The notes beneath the pieces were generated by a model, which was given only the letters and a program-made list of their open reading frames with translations, was not told the DNA's origin and made no database searches. Below are positions 45,124 to 53,419 of a stretch of DNA of 64,000 nucleotides, piece after piece. A program made the position numbers and the translations under genes. The stretch comes from Ignavibacteria bacterium. GTDB taxonomy: Bacteria > Bacteroidota > Ignavibacteria > Kapaibacteriales > UBA961. Location of the stretch: NCBI GenBank assembly GCA_016720145.1, contig JADJXV010000003.1, positions 434,001 through 498,000 of the forward strand, given 5' to 3'. Each line of letters starts with the position of its first letter. Within the stretch, counting starts at the first letter, position 1.

Positions 45124-46647
45124 TTATTCACCATAAAATCTTCGTTCTCCAGCCAAATACACTGCCTTTACTTTAGTGGTCAAAATCTCTTCCTCAGTGC
45201 AAGTAGTGAGATTATTATCATGAATCACAATATCAGCATCAAATTTAGGCTTAATAATTCCCCGCCTATAGCCCATTTGGGCTGCTTCATGTGCCCAATG
45301 AGTATAGGCGAGTAGGGCTTCCTGACGGGTAATACATTCTTTTTCGAACCAAGGATCACTCCAACCGAATGGTACTCGGCGTACGAAAGCATCGATTCCT
45401 AGGAGAGGATTGCAGGACTCTATCGGGAAATCCGAACCTGCGGAAATTGCAATTCCACTATTCCGCAGCGAACGCCACGGATAGGCGTATCTACATCGTT
45501 TTCCAAGACGTTGCTGTGCCATTGAAGCATCGCTTATACAGTGGACAGGTTGCATGGCAGCTACGACATTTAGATCGGCAAATCGCTGCTGGTCCTTTGG
45601 GTGGACGAGCTGTGCATGTTCAATTCTCAATGTTCGTGATTCATCAGCTAGCTCCTCTTCACGCAGGCGCTGATAGACGTTCAGTACCATTCGATTGGCA
45701 GCGTCACCGATCGCATGAGTCGATATATCCCATTGATATTCAAGACCAATTTTGGCTTTACGGTAGAGTTCATCCTCGCTTAACAGCATGATGCCTTTGT
45801 TCTTCGGTGAATCAGAGTACGACTCAAGCAGAGCAGCCCCTCGTGAACCAAGCGCGCCATCAGCATAAAATTTCAACCCCACTACTCTAAACACCTCACC
45901 AATAGCAGGTAATACTCCTTCATTAATCCATTCGTTATTTTGTGCTTTGATGTACGATTGGACCCTAATCGGTAACTCTGCTCTCTCGGCTAACATCGCA
46001 AAATGAGGCAATAGATGCGGTGATACATCCATGTCATGAACTTCGGTAATGCCATGAGAAATACACTCTTGCGCTGCCGAACGAAGGCAGGCGATTTGTT
46101 CTTCAGTCGAATAAGGCGGTAGTAATGAACGTACCAAATCCATTGCATTGTCGATCAATATGCCGGTTGGATTACCGGCTTTATCTTTGAGAATTTGACC
46201 TCCGGGTGGATTGGTCGTCGTGGCAGCAATACCGGCAAGCTTCATCGCATACGAATTCACCCAAGCTGCATGTCCATCAGCACGCGAGAGATATACCGGT
46301 ACATCGGAATATATACTATCGAGCATTTCTGCCGTTGGGTAAGACTTTACACTCCACAATTCTTGATTCCATCCCATACCCACTATCCAGCCACCACGGG
46401 TTGACGTGTGTTCAATTGCACGACTTATACATTCTTCAGGACTTCGAACATCATAAAGCGAAAGTCCTCTCAGTCGGGCGCCCAATCCAAAAATATGAGC
46501 ATGGGAATCTACCAAACCTGGCAAAGCCCAAGCATCGGGATACCAATGATTCCCTGCTTCACTAATAATTCGAACACCACCAAAAATCGGCTCGACAGTT
46601 CTGATACGGCCACGTTCGATAGTTATAATTGCCTGAATGGGTTCCAT
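45124..46647 (-). CDS. Amidohydrolase family protein (YtcJ-like, Amidohydro_3)
   Basis: 507 residues, cytoplasmic. Metal-dependent hydrolase of unknown amide/cyclic substrate. Metal ligands and signature blocks of the family: GLVDSHAHIFG (HxH), SRADGHAAWVNS, HDMDVSPH, KFYADGALGSRGA, STHAIGDAANR, RIEHAQLVH and AGSDFPIESCNP. The order and spacing match YtcJ-type proteins. The start fits the family poorly in its first 20 residues, but no better Met exists. It follows a terminator (46672-46703), so it has its own transcription start, though I see no clear promoter. Confidence 0.9.
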   Translation of the reverse strand: MEPIQAIITIERGRIRTVEPIFGGVRIISEAGNHWYPDAWALPGLVDSHAHIFGLGARLRGLSLYDVRSPEECISRAIEHTSTRGGWIVGMGWNQELWSVKSYPTAEMLDSIYSDVPVYLSRADGHAAWVNSYAMKLAGIAATTTNPPGGQILKDKAGNPTGILIDNAMDLVRSLLPPYSTEEQIACLRSAAQECISHGITEVHDMDVSPHLLPHFAMLAERAELPIRVQSYIKAQNNEWINEGVLPAIGEVFRVVGLKFYADGALGSRGAALLESYSDSPKNKGIMLLSEDELYRKAKIGLEYQWDISTHAIGDAANRMVLNVYQRLREEELADESRTLRIEHAQLVHPKDQQRFADLNVVAAMQPVHCISDASMAQQRLGKRCRYAYPWRSLRNSGIAISAGSDFPIESCNPLLGIDAFVRRVPFGWSDPWFEKECITRQEALLAYTHWAHEAAQMGYRRGIIKPKFDADIVIHDNNLTTCTEEEILTTKVKAVYLAGERRFYGE

Positions 46648-46671
46648 AGTAGTTCGACAGTACTATTGTTA

Positions 46672-46703
46672 TAAAAAAAAACCGACACAGATGGTGGTAT
46701 CGG
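46672..46703 (-). terminator. Terminator after the panD-fdx operon
   Basis: On the minus strand CCGATAC (46703-46697) pairs with GTGTCGG (46688-46682), with one G-T pair, around an 8-base loop, followed by a run of at least eight T. Confidence 0.7.
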
Positions 46704-46739
46704 CTTTATAATAATTACAATCTAAATAGTTACGACAGA

Positions 46740-47087
46740 TTAGCTTCTTCGACGGTCAGGGTCGATGACATTCAGATATTCTACTTTTGCGATTAGCTTT
46801 TCTTCCGATTCGACGTTTTCAGGGTCCGGCAAGCAGCAGTCAACCGGGCAGACAGCCGCACATTGAGGTTCGTCGTGGAATGTCTTGCATTCGGTACATT
46901 TGTCGGGAACGATATAGTAATAATCCGGTGACCAGAAATCCCTATGAAATTTCCCCGGTGAAGTAGAATCTGTATAGGTTGTATCTCCAAGCGACCACAC
47001 CACTCCGGATTCGTAAATCGCTGTATTTGGACATTCAGGTTCGCATGCCCCACAATTAATACAGTCGCTTGTTATGTAAATAGCCAT
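46740..47087 (-). CDS. 4Fe-4S dicluster ferredoxin (YfhL-like)
   Basis: 115 residues. Electron carrier with two [4Fe-4S] clusters. First motif CINCGACEPECP (CxxCxxCxxxCP, Cys9-19). Second motif CTECKTFHDEPQCAAVCP (CxxCx8CxxxCP), the extended spacing known from YfhL/Alvin-type ferredoxins. The C-terminal tail is charged. Last gene of the panD operon; 52 bases after gpmA. The redox partner is not evident. Confidence 0.93.
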   Translation of the reverse strand: MAIYITSDCINCGACEPECPNTAIYESGVVWSLGDTTYTDSTSPGKFHRDFWSPDYYYIVPDKCTECKTFHDEPQCAAVCPVDCCLPDPENVESEEKLIAKVEYLNVIDPDRRRS

Positions 47088-47139
47088 TCATTTATTCCTT
47101 ATTTGAAAAATACATGTTGTTAATTTTCGAAGATTGATA

Positions 47140-47748
47140 TTATTCTAAGTATTTTTTATCTAATACCTTTAATTCATTGTCAAGCGTATAAAGCTGTGGA
47201 ATTCCCGTTGGAATATTGAGCTCAAGAATTTGTTCTTTCGTTAATTTATCCAGCTCGGCTACTAATGCTCTGAGTGAATTCCCATGGGCGGTAATCATCA
47301 CGTTTTTCCCCTGCTTGAGAAGTGGTATGATATGGTCGTGATAATAGGGTAATACTCGCTCTTGCGTCATTTTGAGAGATTCTCCGTTCGGCGGTGGGAT
47401 ATCATAACTCCTCCTCCAAATTTTCAATTGATCCATTCCATACTCCCGACCAATATCATCTTTATTAAGTCCTTGCAAATCACCATAATGACGTTCGTTC
47501 AATGCCTGATTACGTTCGGTCGGAATATTTGATTTGCCGGCGGTAGTGAGAGCTATCTCAGCAGTTCTGATAGCACGCTTAAGCACGGAAGTGAATAAAT
47601 AATCAATGGGATACGGAGCAATTAGTTTACCGGCTTTAGCAGCTTCCATCTCACCTTTAGGTGATAAATCAATATCCACCCAACCGGTAAATCGATTCTC
47701 TAAATTCCAAATTGACTCTCCATGCCGTAATAGTATTAAATATGCCAT
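47140..47748 (-). CDS. gpmA: 2,3-bisphosphoglycerate-dependent phosphoglycerate mutase
   Basis: 202 residues. Interconverts 3- and 2-phosphoglycerate in glycolysis. Phosphohistidine motif LLRHGESIWN (His9), then FTGWVDIDLSPKG, ALNERHYGDLQG with the catalytic Glu, PPPNGESLKMTQERV, and the second His in TAHGNSLRAL. It is about 25-45 residues shorter than E. coli GpmA but has all active-site residues, as in other short dPGMs. 52 bases precede the ferredoxin; 17 bases separate it from the DUF1801 gene upstream. Confidence 0.95.
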   Translation of the reverse strand: MAYLILLRHGESIWNLENRFTGWVDIDLSPKGEMEAAKAGKLIAPYPIDYLFTSVLKRAIRTAEIALTTAGKSNIPTERNQALNERHYGDLQGLNKDDIGREYGMDQLKIWRRSYDIPPPNGESLKMTQERVLPYYHDHIIPLLKQGKNVMITAHGNSLRALVAELDKLTKEQILELNIPTGIPQLYTLDNELKVLDKKYLE

Positions 47749-47765
47749 TCGTGTATTCCTTTGAA

Positions 47766-48197
47766 TTAATTTTTCGTGATTCGAGACTTGGTTTTCAAAT
47801 TATCAATTGTAACTGCTTGAAGGAGTAATTCATGGATAATTGTGATATCGTCCGGTGAGACATTCTCTACCGAACTGTATTGTTTGTAATATACTTGCTT
47901 GCGATTGCCTTTATCGAGATACGAAAATTTATCGACTAATTGATTACCATCACAAAAGCCGAATTGGACTCCGTTCATCGCTACATTACCCCATGGCACA
48001 GATGCCGGCCAGAGATAACAAATTCGAGAATTGCCGTAAAAATAGGGAACATTATAGCTTAATTTTTCCGTGCAATGTGGAATCGTTTCCAAGATAACCT
48101 GACGGAATAGGTTCATTATTTCCAATTCACCCGGCTGAACATACGCATAGCAATCTTCCAATGAGGCAAAATTTACATTCTGGAATTTATTTTTCAT
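47766..48197 (-). CDS. DUF1801-family protein
   Basis: 143 residues. Fits the DUF1801/YdhG-type fold: YVQPGELEIMNLFRQVILETIP, then LSYNVPYFYGNSRICYLWP and VQFGFCDGNQL. These proteins are small, single-domain and of unknown function. Its start overlaps the end of the epimerase gene by 11 bases, showing translational coupling within the panD operon. Confidence 0.82.
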   Translation of the reverse strand: MKNKFQNVNFASLEDCYAYVQPGELEIMNLFRQVILETIPHCTEKLSYNVPYFYGNSRICYLWPASVPWGNVAMNGVQFGFCDGNQLVDKFSYLDKGNRKQVYYKQYSSVENVSPDDITIIHELLLQAVTIDNLKTKSRITKN

Positions 48198-48603
48198 TCG
48201 TAACTATCGGTTCGCAAAGCTCCATGAGTACACCACCGGTTGACTTTGGATGGAGAAATGCTATAAGCATGTCGTGTGCGCCATGACGAGGTTCATTATT
48301 TACGAGCGAGATACCCTCATCACTCAATCTGGAAAGTTCGTTCGAAACACTATCACTCGCAAACGCAATATGATGAATTCCTTCACCTCTTTTGTCGAGA
48401 AATTTAGCGATGGGTGAATCCGGCGAGGTAGGTGCAGTAAGCTCCAACAGTACATCTCCGACTTTGAATGACGCAATGGATACTTTTTGTTCTTCGACTA
48501 CTTCCGTATGAAATTTATCCACATTAAAGATCTTTTGATACAATGCTTTACTTGCGTCTAGGTCTCGAACAGCAATGCCGATATGATTTAGGGAAGTGAT
48601 CAT
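48187..48603 (-). CDS. mce: Methylmalonyl-CoA epimerase
   Basis: 138 residues. Interconverts (R)- and (S)-methylmalonyl-CoA in propionate/succinate metabolism. Glyoxalase-fold with family residues LNHIGIAVRDLDASKALYQ (metal His7), ELTAPTSPDSPIAKFLDKRG and the second metal site GIHHIAF, then GVLMELCEP with the metal Glu. Its ATG overlaps the stop codon of the upstream gene (TAATG). The mutase genes are not in the window. Confidence 0.93.
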   Translation of the reverse strand: MITSLNHIGIAVRDLDASKALYQKIFNVDKFHTEVVEEQKVSIASFKVGDVLLELTAPTSPDSPIAKFLDKRGEGIHHIAFASDSVSNELSRLSDEGISLVNNEPRHGAHDMLIAFLHPKSTGGVLMELCEPIVTNEK

Positions 48604-49391
48604 TATTTGTTCGCTACTATCGATTGGTTGGATAAATACACTTCTTCCGCTTTTGCTAATTGTTCGACAGTATTAATTCCAAGAAATTCATCAAAATTCT
48701 TTGCTTTTACTGCATTAAAATTCATACCTTTACGGAGGAATAGTTCAACGATATCCGTCAAATAATACTCACCTTGCGCATTGGAATTTTCCACTTCTTT
48801 CAGTACAGAATAGAGCGAAATTCCATTAATGATAAAAATTCCTGTATTCACCTCTGTGATTTTCTTGACTTCTTCATCCGCATCTTTTTCTTCGATAATT
48901 TTCAGGAATTCTCCTTTAGAATTACGATAGATCCGACCGTAACCTGTTGGATTATCAGTAGTAGCAGATAATACACTTCCTGATAAGAATCCACGAAATC
49001 TTTGATGTTCTTCTATAAATTGAGCGAGTGTTTCGATGCGTAAGAGTGGTGTATCTCCTGTAATTATAAGCACATCGCCGTAAAAATCATCTAGAAAAGG
49101 TTCGGTCTGCATCACGGCATGCCCTGTCCCCAATAATTCGGTTTGCTCGGCAGTATCCACCCACGGATACTCTTTATCTAAATAGTCGATGACGATGTTT
49201 TTATGGTGACCGACGACGACAATTATACGCTTGGGATTGAGTGGCACGACCTGTGAAAGTACATGACCAATCAGTGGCTTACCGGCTACTTCTGCCATTA
49301 CTTTTGGTACATCAGGATTATTCATTCTTTTGCCCTTACCGGCGGCAAGAATAACGCACGCAATATCTGCAATATGGTAGGTATAATTCAT
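48603..49391 (-). CDS. Stand-alone GlmU-type UDP-GlcNAc pyrophosphorylase domain
   Basis: 262 residues; only the uridylyltransferase half of GlmU. Transfers UMP to GlcNAc-1-phosphate for peptidoglycan and lipid A precursors. Motifs: CVILAAGKGKRM (nucleotide loop), VPKVMAEVAGKPLIGHVL, ELLGTGHAVMQ, TGDTPLLR (metal Asp), GYGRIYR and EVNTGIFI. The left-handed beta-helix acetyltransferase domain is absent and the stop is not followed by one in another frame. A separate acetyltransferase or a different sugar-phosphate substrate is possible. 15 bases after panD. Confidence 0.85.
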   Translation of the reverse strand: MNYTYHIADIACVILAAGKGKRMNNPDVPKVMAEVAGKPLIGHVLSQVVPLNPKRIIVVVGHHKNIVIDYLDKEYPWVDTAEQTELLGTGHAVMQTEPFLDDFYGDVLIITGDTPLLRIETLAQFIEEHQRFRGFLSGSVLSATTDNPTGYGRIYRNSKGEFLKIIEEKDADEEVKKITEVNTGIFIINGISLYSVLKEVENSNAQGEYYLTDIVELFLRKGMNFNAVKAKNFDEFLGINTVEQLAKAEEVYLSNQSIVANK

Positions 49392-49406
49392 GGTTGGTGG
49401 GGAACG

Positions 49407-49799
49407 TTATTCAATGGCGTAAATAGTATTTGCCTCAACGGAGAAGCGTTTGTCTATGATAGTATTATCATCATCGACAAGAACGACAGTCGGGCGGTGG
49501 TTTTGGGCTTCTTCGTCCGTCATATTTGCATAACTGATAATAATAATTCTATCACCGACTGCTCCTCTGCGAGCAGCAGCACCATTGAGACAAATTGTAC
49601 GACTCCCGCGTTCACCGGTAATCACATACGTCTCTAAGCGTTCACCATTATTAATATTTACGACTGCGACTTTTTCATAAGCAATTAAATCCGCCGCTTC
49701 CATCAGGTCTTCGTCGATCGTCAAGCTGCCCTCATAATTGAGCTCCGCTTGCGTTATACGCGCACGATGGATTTTGGATTTGAACATGATACGTTCCAT
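49407..49799 (-). CDS. panD: Aspartate 1-decarboxylase
   Basis: 130 residues. Makes beta-alanine for pantothenate/CoA; pyruvoyl enzyme that self-cleaves between Gly24 and Ser25 in YEGSLTID. Other conserved blocks: MFKSKIHRARITQAELNY, NGERLETYVITGERGS (Tyr58-like), NGAAARRGAVGDRIIIISY. AGAGGTG lies just upstream of the ATG. The first gene of a six-gene run (panD, GlmU-like, mce, DUF1801, gpmA, ferredoxin). A -7 element lies at 49840-49847. Confidence 0.96.
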   Translation of the reverse strand: MERIMFKSKIHRARITQAELNYEGSLTIDEDLMEAADLIAYEKVAVVNINNGERLETYVITGERGSRTICLNGAAARRGAVGDRIIIISYANMTDEEAQNHRPTVVLVDDDNTIIDKRFSVEANTIYAIE

Positions 49800-49839
49800 T
49801 TTTCACCTCTTAAAAGTCGTATTCTCACAAAAATTTTCA

Positions 49840-49847
49840 CAAAATTA
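49840..49847 (-). promoter_or_regulatory. TAnnTTTG -7 element before panD
   Basis: TAATTTTG on the minus strand, 41 bases before the panD ATG. No -33 box at proper spacing. Marks a likely start for the whole six-gene operon. Confidence 0.45.
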
Positions 49848-49906
49848 CCACAATTTCATCAAAATGAATATCGCCGGCAAGAGTGACTTCATTCGACAGC
49901 ACAGAA

Positions 49907-50808
49907 TCATCCCTCTGACAGGCGAATATTACCTAAATGAAGAGTACATATCCCCTCTTTTTCCAATTGAATAATAAGTGAATGAATCCAATCGGTATCA
50001 TCGGTAGTCGCAGCAAAACCAAACAAATGATTTGTAATTTCCTGAACTGATATAGCACCATGTGTCGAACGTAACAGCTCGACAATTCGCCCCTCCAAAT
50101 TCTCCGTGGCACTCCGTAACGTGATGGTTCGGAACGCTTTACAGGTGGAACATCTACCATTTCACCGGATGACAAGCATACCGAACCTAAGGGACATTCC
50201 TTACATTTCGGTTTACGAGCTGTGCAGAATGATGAGCCAATATCCATCACCGCTTGATGCCACATTGATGATTCTCCTCGAGGAAATATCTTCTCAGCGA
50301 GTTCATCTATTTCTTTCACAGGCAGCAGCATAGACGTCGTCGTCATTTTGGATGCGATTCGAGAATAGACTCTCCGAATATTCACATCGACGACTGCGAC
50401 ATTTTGTTTGAAGCAGAACGCCAATAATGCTGAAGCAGTATAATTTCCAATTCCAATTAATTCAAGCAGTTCGTGTTTTGTTGAGGGTATTTCTCCATCA
50501 TATTTATCGACAATACTACGCGCGCAATCACGCAAACGAAGTGCTCGGCTATTATAACCCATTCCTTGCCATGCTCGGATGACTTCAGAGTTTGTAGCCG
50601 TTGCAAGTCGTTGTATTGTAGGGAATTTCTCCAAAAACAGTGGCAATTTTTCTGCAACTCTTGAGGTCTGTGTTTGCTGGAGCATCACTTCTGAGACGAG
50701 GGTTACAAACGGCTCGGGAGTTTCCTTTCGCCAAGGAAACTCCCGTTTATTATCCGCATACCACGTCATCAGCAATTGCCGGAATGTACGTATGTCTTTT
50801 TGATTCAT
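49907..50808 (-). pseudogene. mutY: A/G-specific adenine glycosylase, single-base frameshift
   Basis: Removes adenine opposite 8-oxoguanine. Reading from 50808: catalytic Glu in VSEVMLQQTQ, HhH LIGIGNYTASALLA, catalytic Asp in VVDVNIRRVYS, and the [4Fe-4S] site Cx6Cx2Cx5C (FCTARKPKCKECPLGSVC). After RRIWRG the frame changes. The true continuation RIVELLRSTHGAISVQEITN ... WIHSLIIQLEKEGICTL is in the next frame and ends at 49907, which gives the short winged-helix C-terminus, not a MutT-like domain. One base is missing from the GGGG run (50090-50093). The ATG touches the stop codon of the C25-like gene upstream. In the unshifted frame the tail is replaced by unrelated residues. Confidence 0.88.
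50090..50093 (-). other. mutY frame break in a GGGG run
   Basis: Minus strand TGG AGG GGC GAA; adding one G restores TGG AGG GGG CGA ATT GTC (W-R-G-R-I-V), the expected family sequence. Confidence 0.75.
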
Positions 50809-52965
50809 TTAGTTCGCTACGACAATCTTCATAGTTTGCGTCTGTTTATCGCGTGAAATCGTGAGTAAATACACACCTGCACTCACACGATTACCTGTAG
50901 AATTCATGACATTCCACCGAATGGTATGATTACCTTCCGCATAATTACCCTGACCAAGAGTGGCGACTGTCGCACCTGTAAGATCAGTAATTTCAAGGAG
51001 TAGCTCACCTGCACGTTCATTAGTAAATTGAATGTCTGTATAGTGTACTGCCGGCATTGGCGTACATTCGAGCGATGAAACGAGGGAGGGCATTTCTTCC
51101 ACACCGACAGGTGGCATGGCTTGGATACTTATGCTGTCACTTACATCATAAAAGCTACCGGTGGCTGATTGTCTCAAGGTGGCAGCGCGTATAAAATATG
51201 TGTATGTGTTACCGGAAATTACGTTAGTATCCTCATAACTTGTTTGTTTGAGTATAGTTGGATTTAACAATTTGAAAGTTTTGACCAATGCGTCATCACG
51301 ATAGACAAAATATCCATCTACTTTTTTCTCATTGGCTTGGTCTGAATAATTCCATTCCAATGAAATCGGTCCGCCACCGCCTGCCGGCTTGACCTGTACA
51401 ATTTTATCCGGTTTTGGTAAAGCCCCGAATTCCATGTTCATTCTGAGGGTAGGATCACCGAGGAGAGATTGGTGGATAAATCGTGTACCGTAGGAATAGC
51501 GATAAAGACCATCCGGGTATTGTACTGAAAAATCAATACCATACATGTAATTGGCAGTAACATTGGTATAACTGTTATTTTGAGAAAGAACGGTTGAATA
51601 TCCGATTGTTTTACCAATTCCCATGTGCTGATAGTAGCTGTGCGGACGCCCGACCCATGAACAAGTAAGCGCTGCGCCGTTTGACGCCAAGACTGAACGC
51701 ATAATATTATTTTTAGAATCCCAATCACCAAAATAACTACCGAAAAGCATTGTAAATACTGCGTTTACAGGTTTCGTCACAAAATCAGTCGTCGTACCGA
51801 CACCACCACAACTTGTGTAGCTGCCTCCTCCACATCCATAAGCCCATAACGCATTCGTATCTTTTACTAAATCAAAGTAATTACCTGCTTTCACATTCTC
51901 ATTGCCAAGTAATGCCGAGAAATTTCTCCATGCAGAATTTGAAAACATATCACCACCATAACTACCAAAATTATCTGCAATTACACCTAAAGTTTTAGGT
52001 GAAATACGACCGGTTCTGTATGCGTGATTTTTATCCAAATATCGCCTGTACAAATCGAGCTCCGATGCAAGTAAAGTTGCGTGTTTTGATGAATCCATAA
52101 ACGCAGGCATGTTATAAAAGTCCACACGACCAATTTGCAGTTCAATAGTAATCGGTGATAAATTTTCATCAAAAGACGTCAAGTCAAATTTACCGTCACC
52201 GGGAATATTCTTATTCTCGGCTCTGCTTGCAACTGTAATATTGACCGATTTATCATTCCACACTCCATCGACATCACCGTAATAGCAATCTGCAGGCCAC
52301 GCGCCTTGATGATCAGGATGTCCGTCAGGATATAAATTTCCTGAATAAGGCACTGCAATTCTCCCCAAAATAAAAACAGACTTGAGATTTGCTTTGTCTT
52401 TGTTATACTCTTGCATTATAACAGCTTTGACCGTTTTTACAGCATTACCATCGAACGCCTCCGTGCGGCTGACATACCGGCGGACAACGCTGAATCCCTC
52501 TGTTTTAAGGTCATCCATTAATCGGGTGATTTCAGTTGAGAGTGGAGTCGCAATCGCGCTATCAACGAGAAGCAATACTTTGCCTCGCCAGACAGCGGGT
52601 GTCACTTCAATTCCAGACATCGCATAACCTACTGCTATATATGAAATTGTATCATTAATGACTTTCTTCTGGAGTACCTGGTATTCATACTCTTTGCCAA
52701 TTTCTATCTCGGTATCTGCAAATTCAACAGCACCTGAGTCCAAATCAACAATCGGCTGTCCCCAAATTTGAGACTGCGCAGTTCGCCTGTAAACTTGATA
52801 ATGCTGAGCAAATTTATCGAGAGGCCAGGATATTTTGATAGAAGGGGCAGGAGATTTTTGGGTGGTAATTTTCAACATAACTGCATAATCTTTTGGCGTT
52901 TGCGAGTGCATCACACCAAGTGATATCAAGAAAGTACACAGTAATAGAGTAAAGATTTGTTTCAT
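50809..52965 (-). CDS. T9SS protein with C25-peptidase-like fold, possibly inactive
   Basis: 718 residues; signal peptide ends MHSQ. An Fn3-like N-terminal part (HYQVYRRTAQSQIWGQP) precedes a gingipain/C25-like domain (about 150-500: LKSVFILGRIAVPYSGNLY, DCYYGDVDG, and FGSYFGDWDSKNNIMR). The places where C25 enzymes have His (GHG) and Cys (GNC) read YGCGGGSYTS and MLFGSYFGD, so the usual catalytic pair looks absent; this alignment is by eye. A second Fn3-like segment (DGYFVYRDDALVKTF) and a T9SS type A sorting domain (FTNERAGELLLEITDLTGA ... VYLLTIS ... IVVAN) end it. The mutY ATG follows its stop codon directly, so mutY rides on this transcript. Confidence 0.78.
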   Translation of the reverse strand: MKQIFTLLLCTFLISLGVMHSQTPKDYAVMLKITTQKSPAPSIKISWPLDKFAQHYQVYRRTAQSQIWGQPIVDLDSGAVEFADTEIEIGKEYEYQVLQKKVINDTISYIAVGYAMSGIEVTPAVWRGKVLLLVDSAIATPLSTEITRLMDDLKTEGFSVVRRYVSRTEAFDGNAVKTVKAVIMQEYNKDKANLKSVFILGRIAVPYSGNLYPDGHPDHQGAWPADCYYGDVDGVWNDKSVNITVASRAENKNIPGDGKFDLTSFDENLSPITIELQIGRVDFYNMPAFMDSSKHATLLASELDLYRRYLDKNHAYRTGRISPKTLGVIADNFGSYGGDMFSNSAWRNFSALLGNENVKAGNYFDLVKDTNALWAYGCGGGSYTSCGGVGTTTDFVTKPVNAVFTMLFGSYFGDWDSKNNIMRSVLASNGAALTCSWVGRPHSYYQHMGIGKTIGYSTVLSQNNSYTNVTANYMYGIDFSVQYPDGLYRYSYGTRFIHQSLLGDPTLRMNMEFGALPKPDKIVQVKPAGGGGPISLEWNYSDQANEKKVDGYFVYRDDALVKTFKLLNPTILKQTSYEDTNVISGNTYTYFIRAATLRQSATGSFYDVSDSISIQAMPPVGVEEMPSLVSSLECTPMPAVHYTDIQFTNERAGELLLEITDLTGATVATLGQGNYAEGNHTIRWNVMNSTGNRVSAGVYLLTISRDKQTQTMKIVVAN

Positions 52966-53015
52966 GAGTATTCCTTTCTAAAAGTTGTAATAATTGCGTA
53001 GAATTTCATTGGATG

Positions 53016-53023
53016 CAAAATTA
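53016..53023 (-). promoter_or_regulatory. TAnnTTTG -7 element before the C25-like gene
   Basis: TAATTTTG on the minus strand, about 50 bases before the ATG at 52965. AGGA lies just ahead of the start codon. No clear -33 box. Confidence 0.45.
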
Positions 53024-53289
53024 CAGAAAATCGAGTAGGTATGCTGCGATTGATGTGGAAATTTTACGCAGACTTTTTATAATTCCAGTGTAGGACAAAA
53101 TCGCATACTTCAAAAAGCAAACGTATTTTCGGTAATAATAGATTGTAAGAAATTTGAGACTGGTAAAGTGATTATACTCTATGTTCATTTCTGAATGAAC
53201 GATTATCCGGTAATTCAAAGAAAACACCGAATAAATAGAGGTTTGATAACGGTTTGTTTCATAATTCACATCTAAGAAGATACGCCTCT

Positions 53290-53362
53290 AGCGGGGTCGA
53301 ATGTGAGTAGAAGTTTCTTAACCAAAAAAAAATTCGACCCCAGCGGGGTCGAATGTGTGTAG
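53290..53362. repeat. Duplicated 21-base unit around a terminator
   Basis: AGCGGGGTCGAATGTGAGTA (53290-) and AGCGGGGTCGAATGTGTGTA (53342-) differ by one base. The unit includes the right arm GGGGTCGAAT of the terminator stem, so one arm exists twice 52 bases apart. Confidence 0.6.
53324..53354 (-). terminator. Terminator after the 53420-54118 gene
   Basis: On the minus strand ATTCGACCCC (53354-53345) and GGGGTCGAAT (53341-53332) form a 10-bp stem with a 3-base loop, followed by a T-run. Lies about 66 bases after the stop. Confidence 0.75.
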
Positions 53363-53419
53363 CGAGAATTATCATACAAAAACTTGAATACAAGCATTCA
53401 TCAGCTTGTGGAAGACTGA

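Larger units (their letters stand above)
52966..53419. other. Intergenic region, 454 bases
   Basis: No supported gene. Contains the promoter element at 53016-53023 and a terminator with duplicated sequence at 53290-53362. The 53021-53269 reading frame is AT-rich, overlaps the promoter and has no family features. Confidence 0.6.

Noticed and set aside
53021..53269. Small open frame on the minus strand (82 codons)
   Set aside because: Overlaps the promoter element of the C25-like gene, is AT-driven and aromatic-rich without any family pattern or ribosome site.
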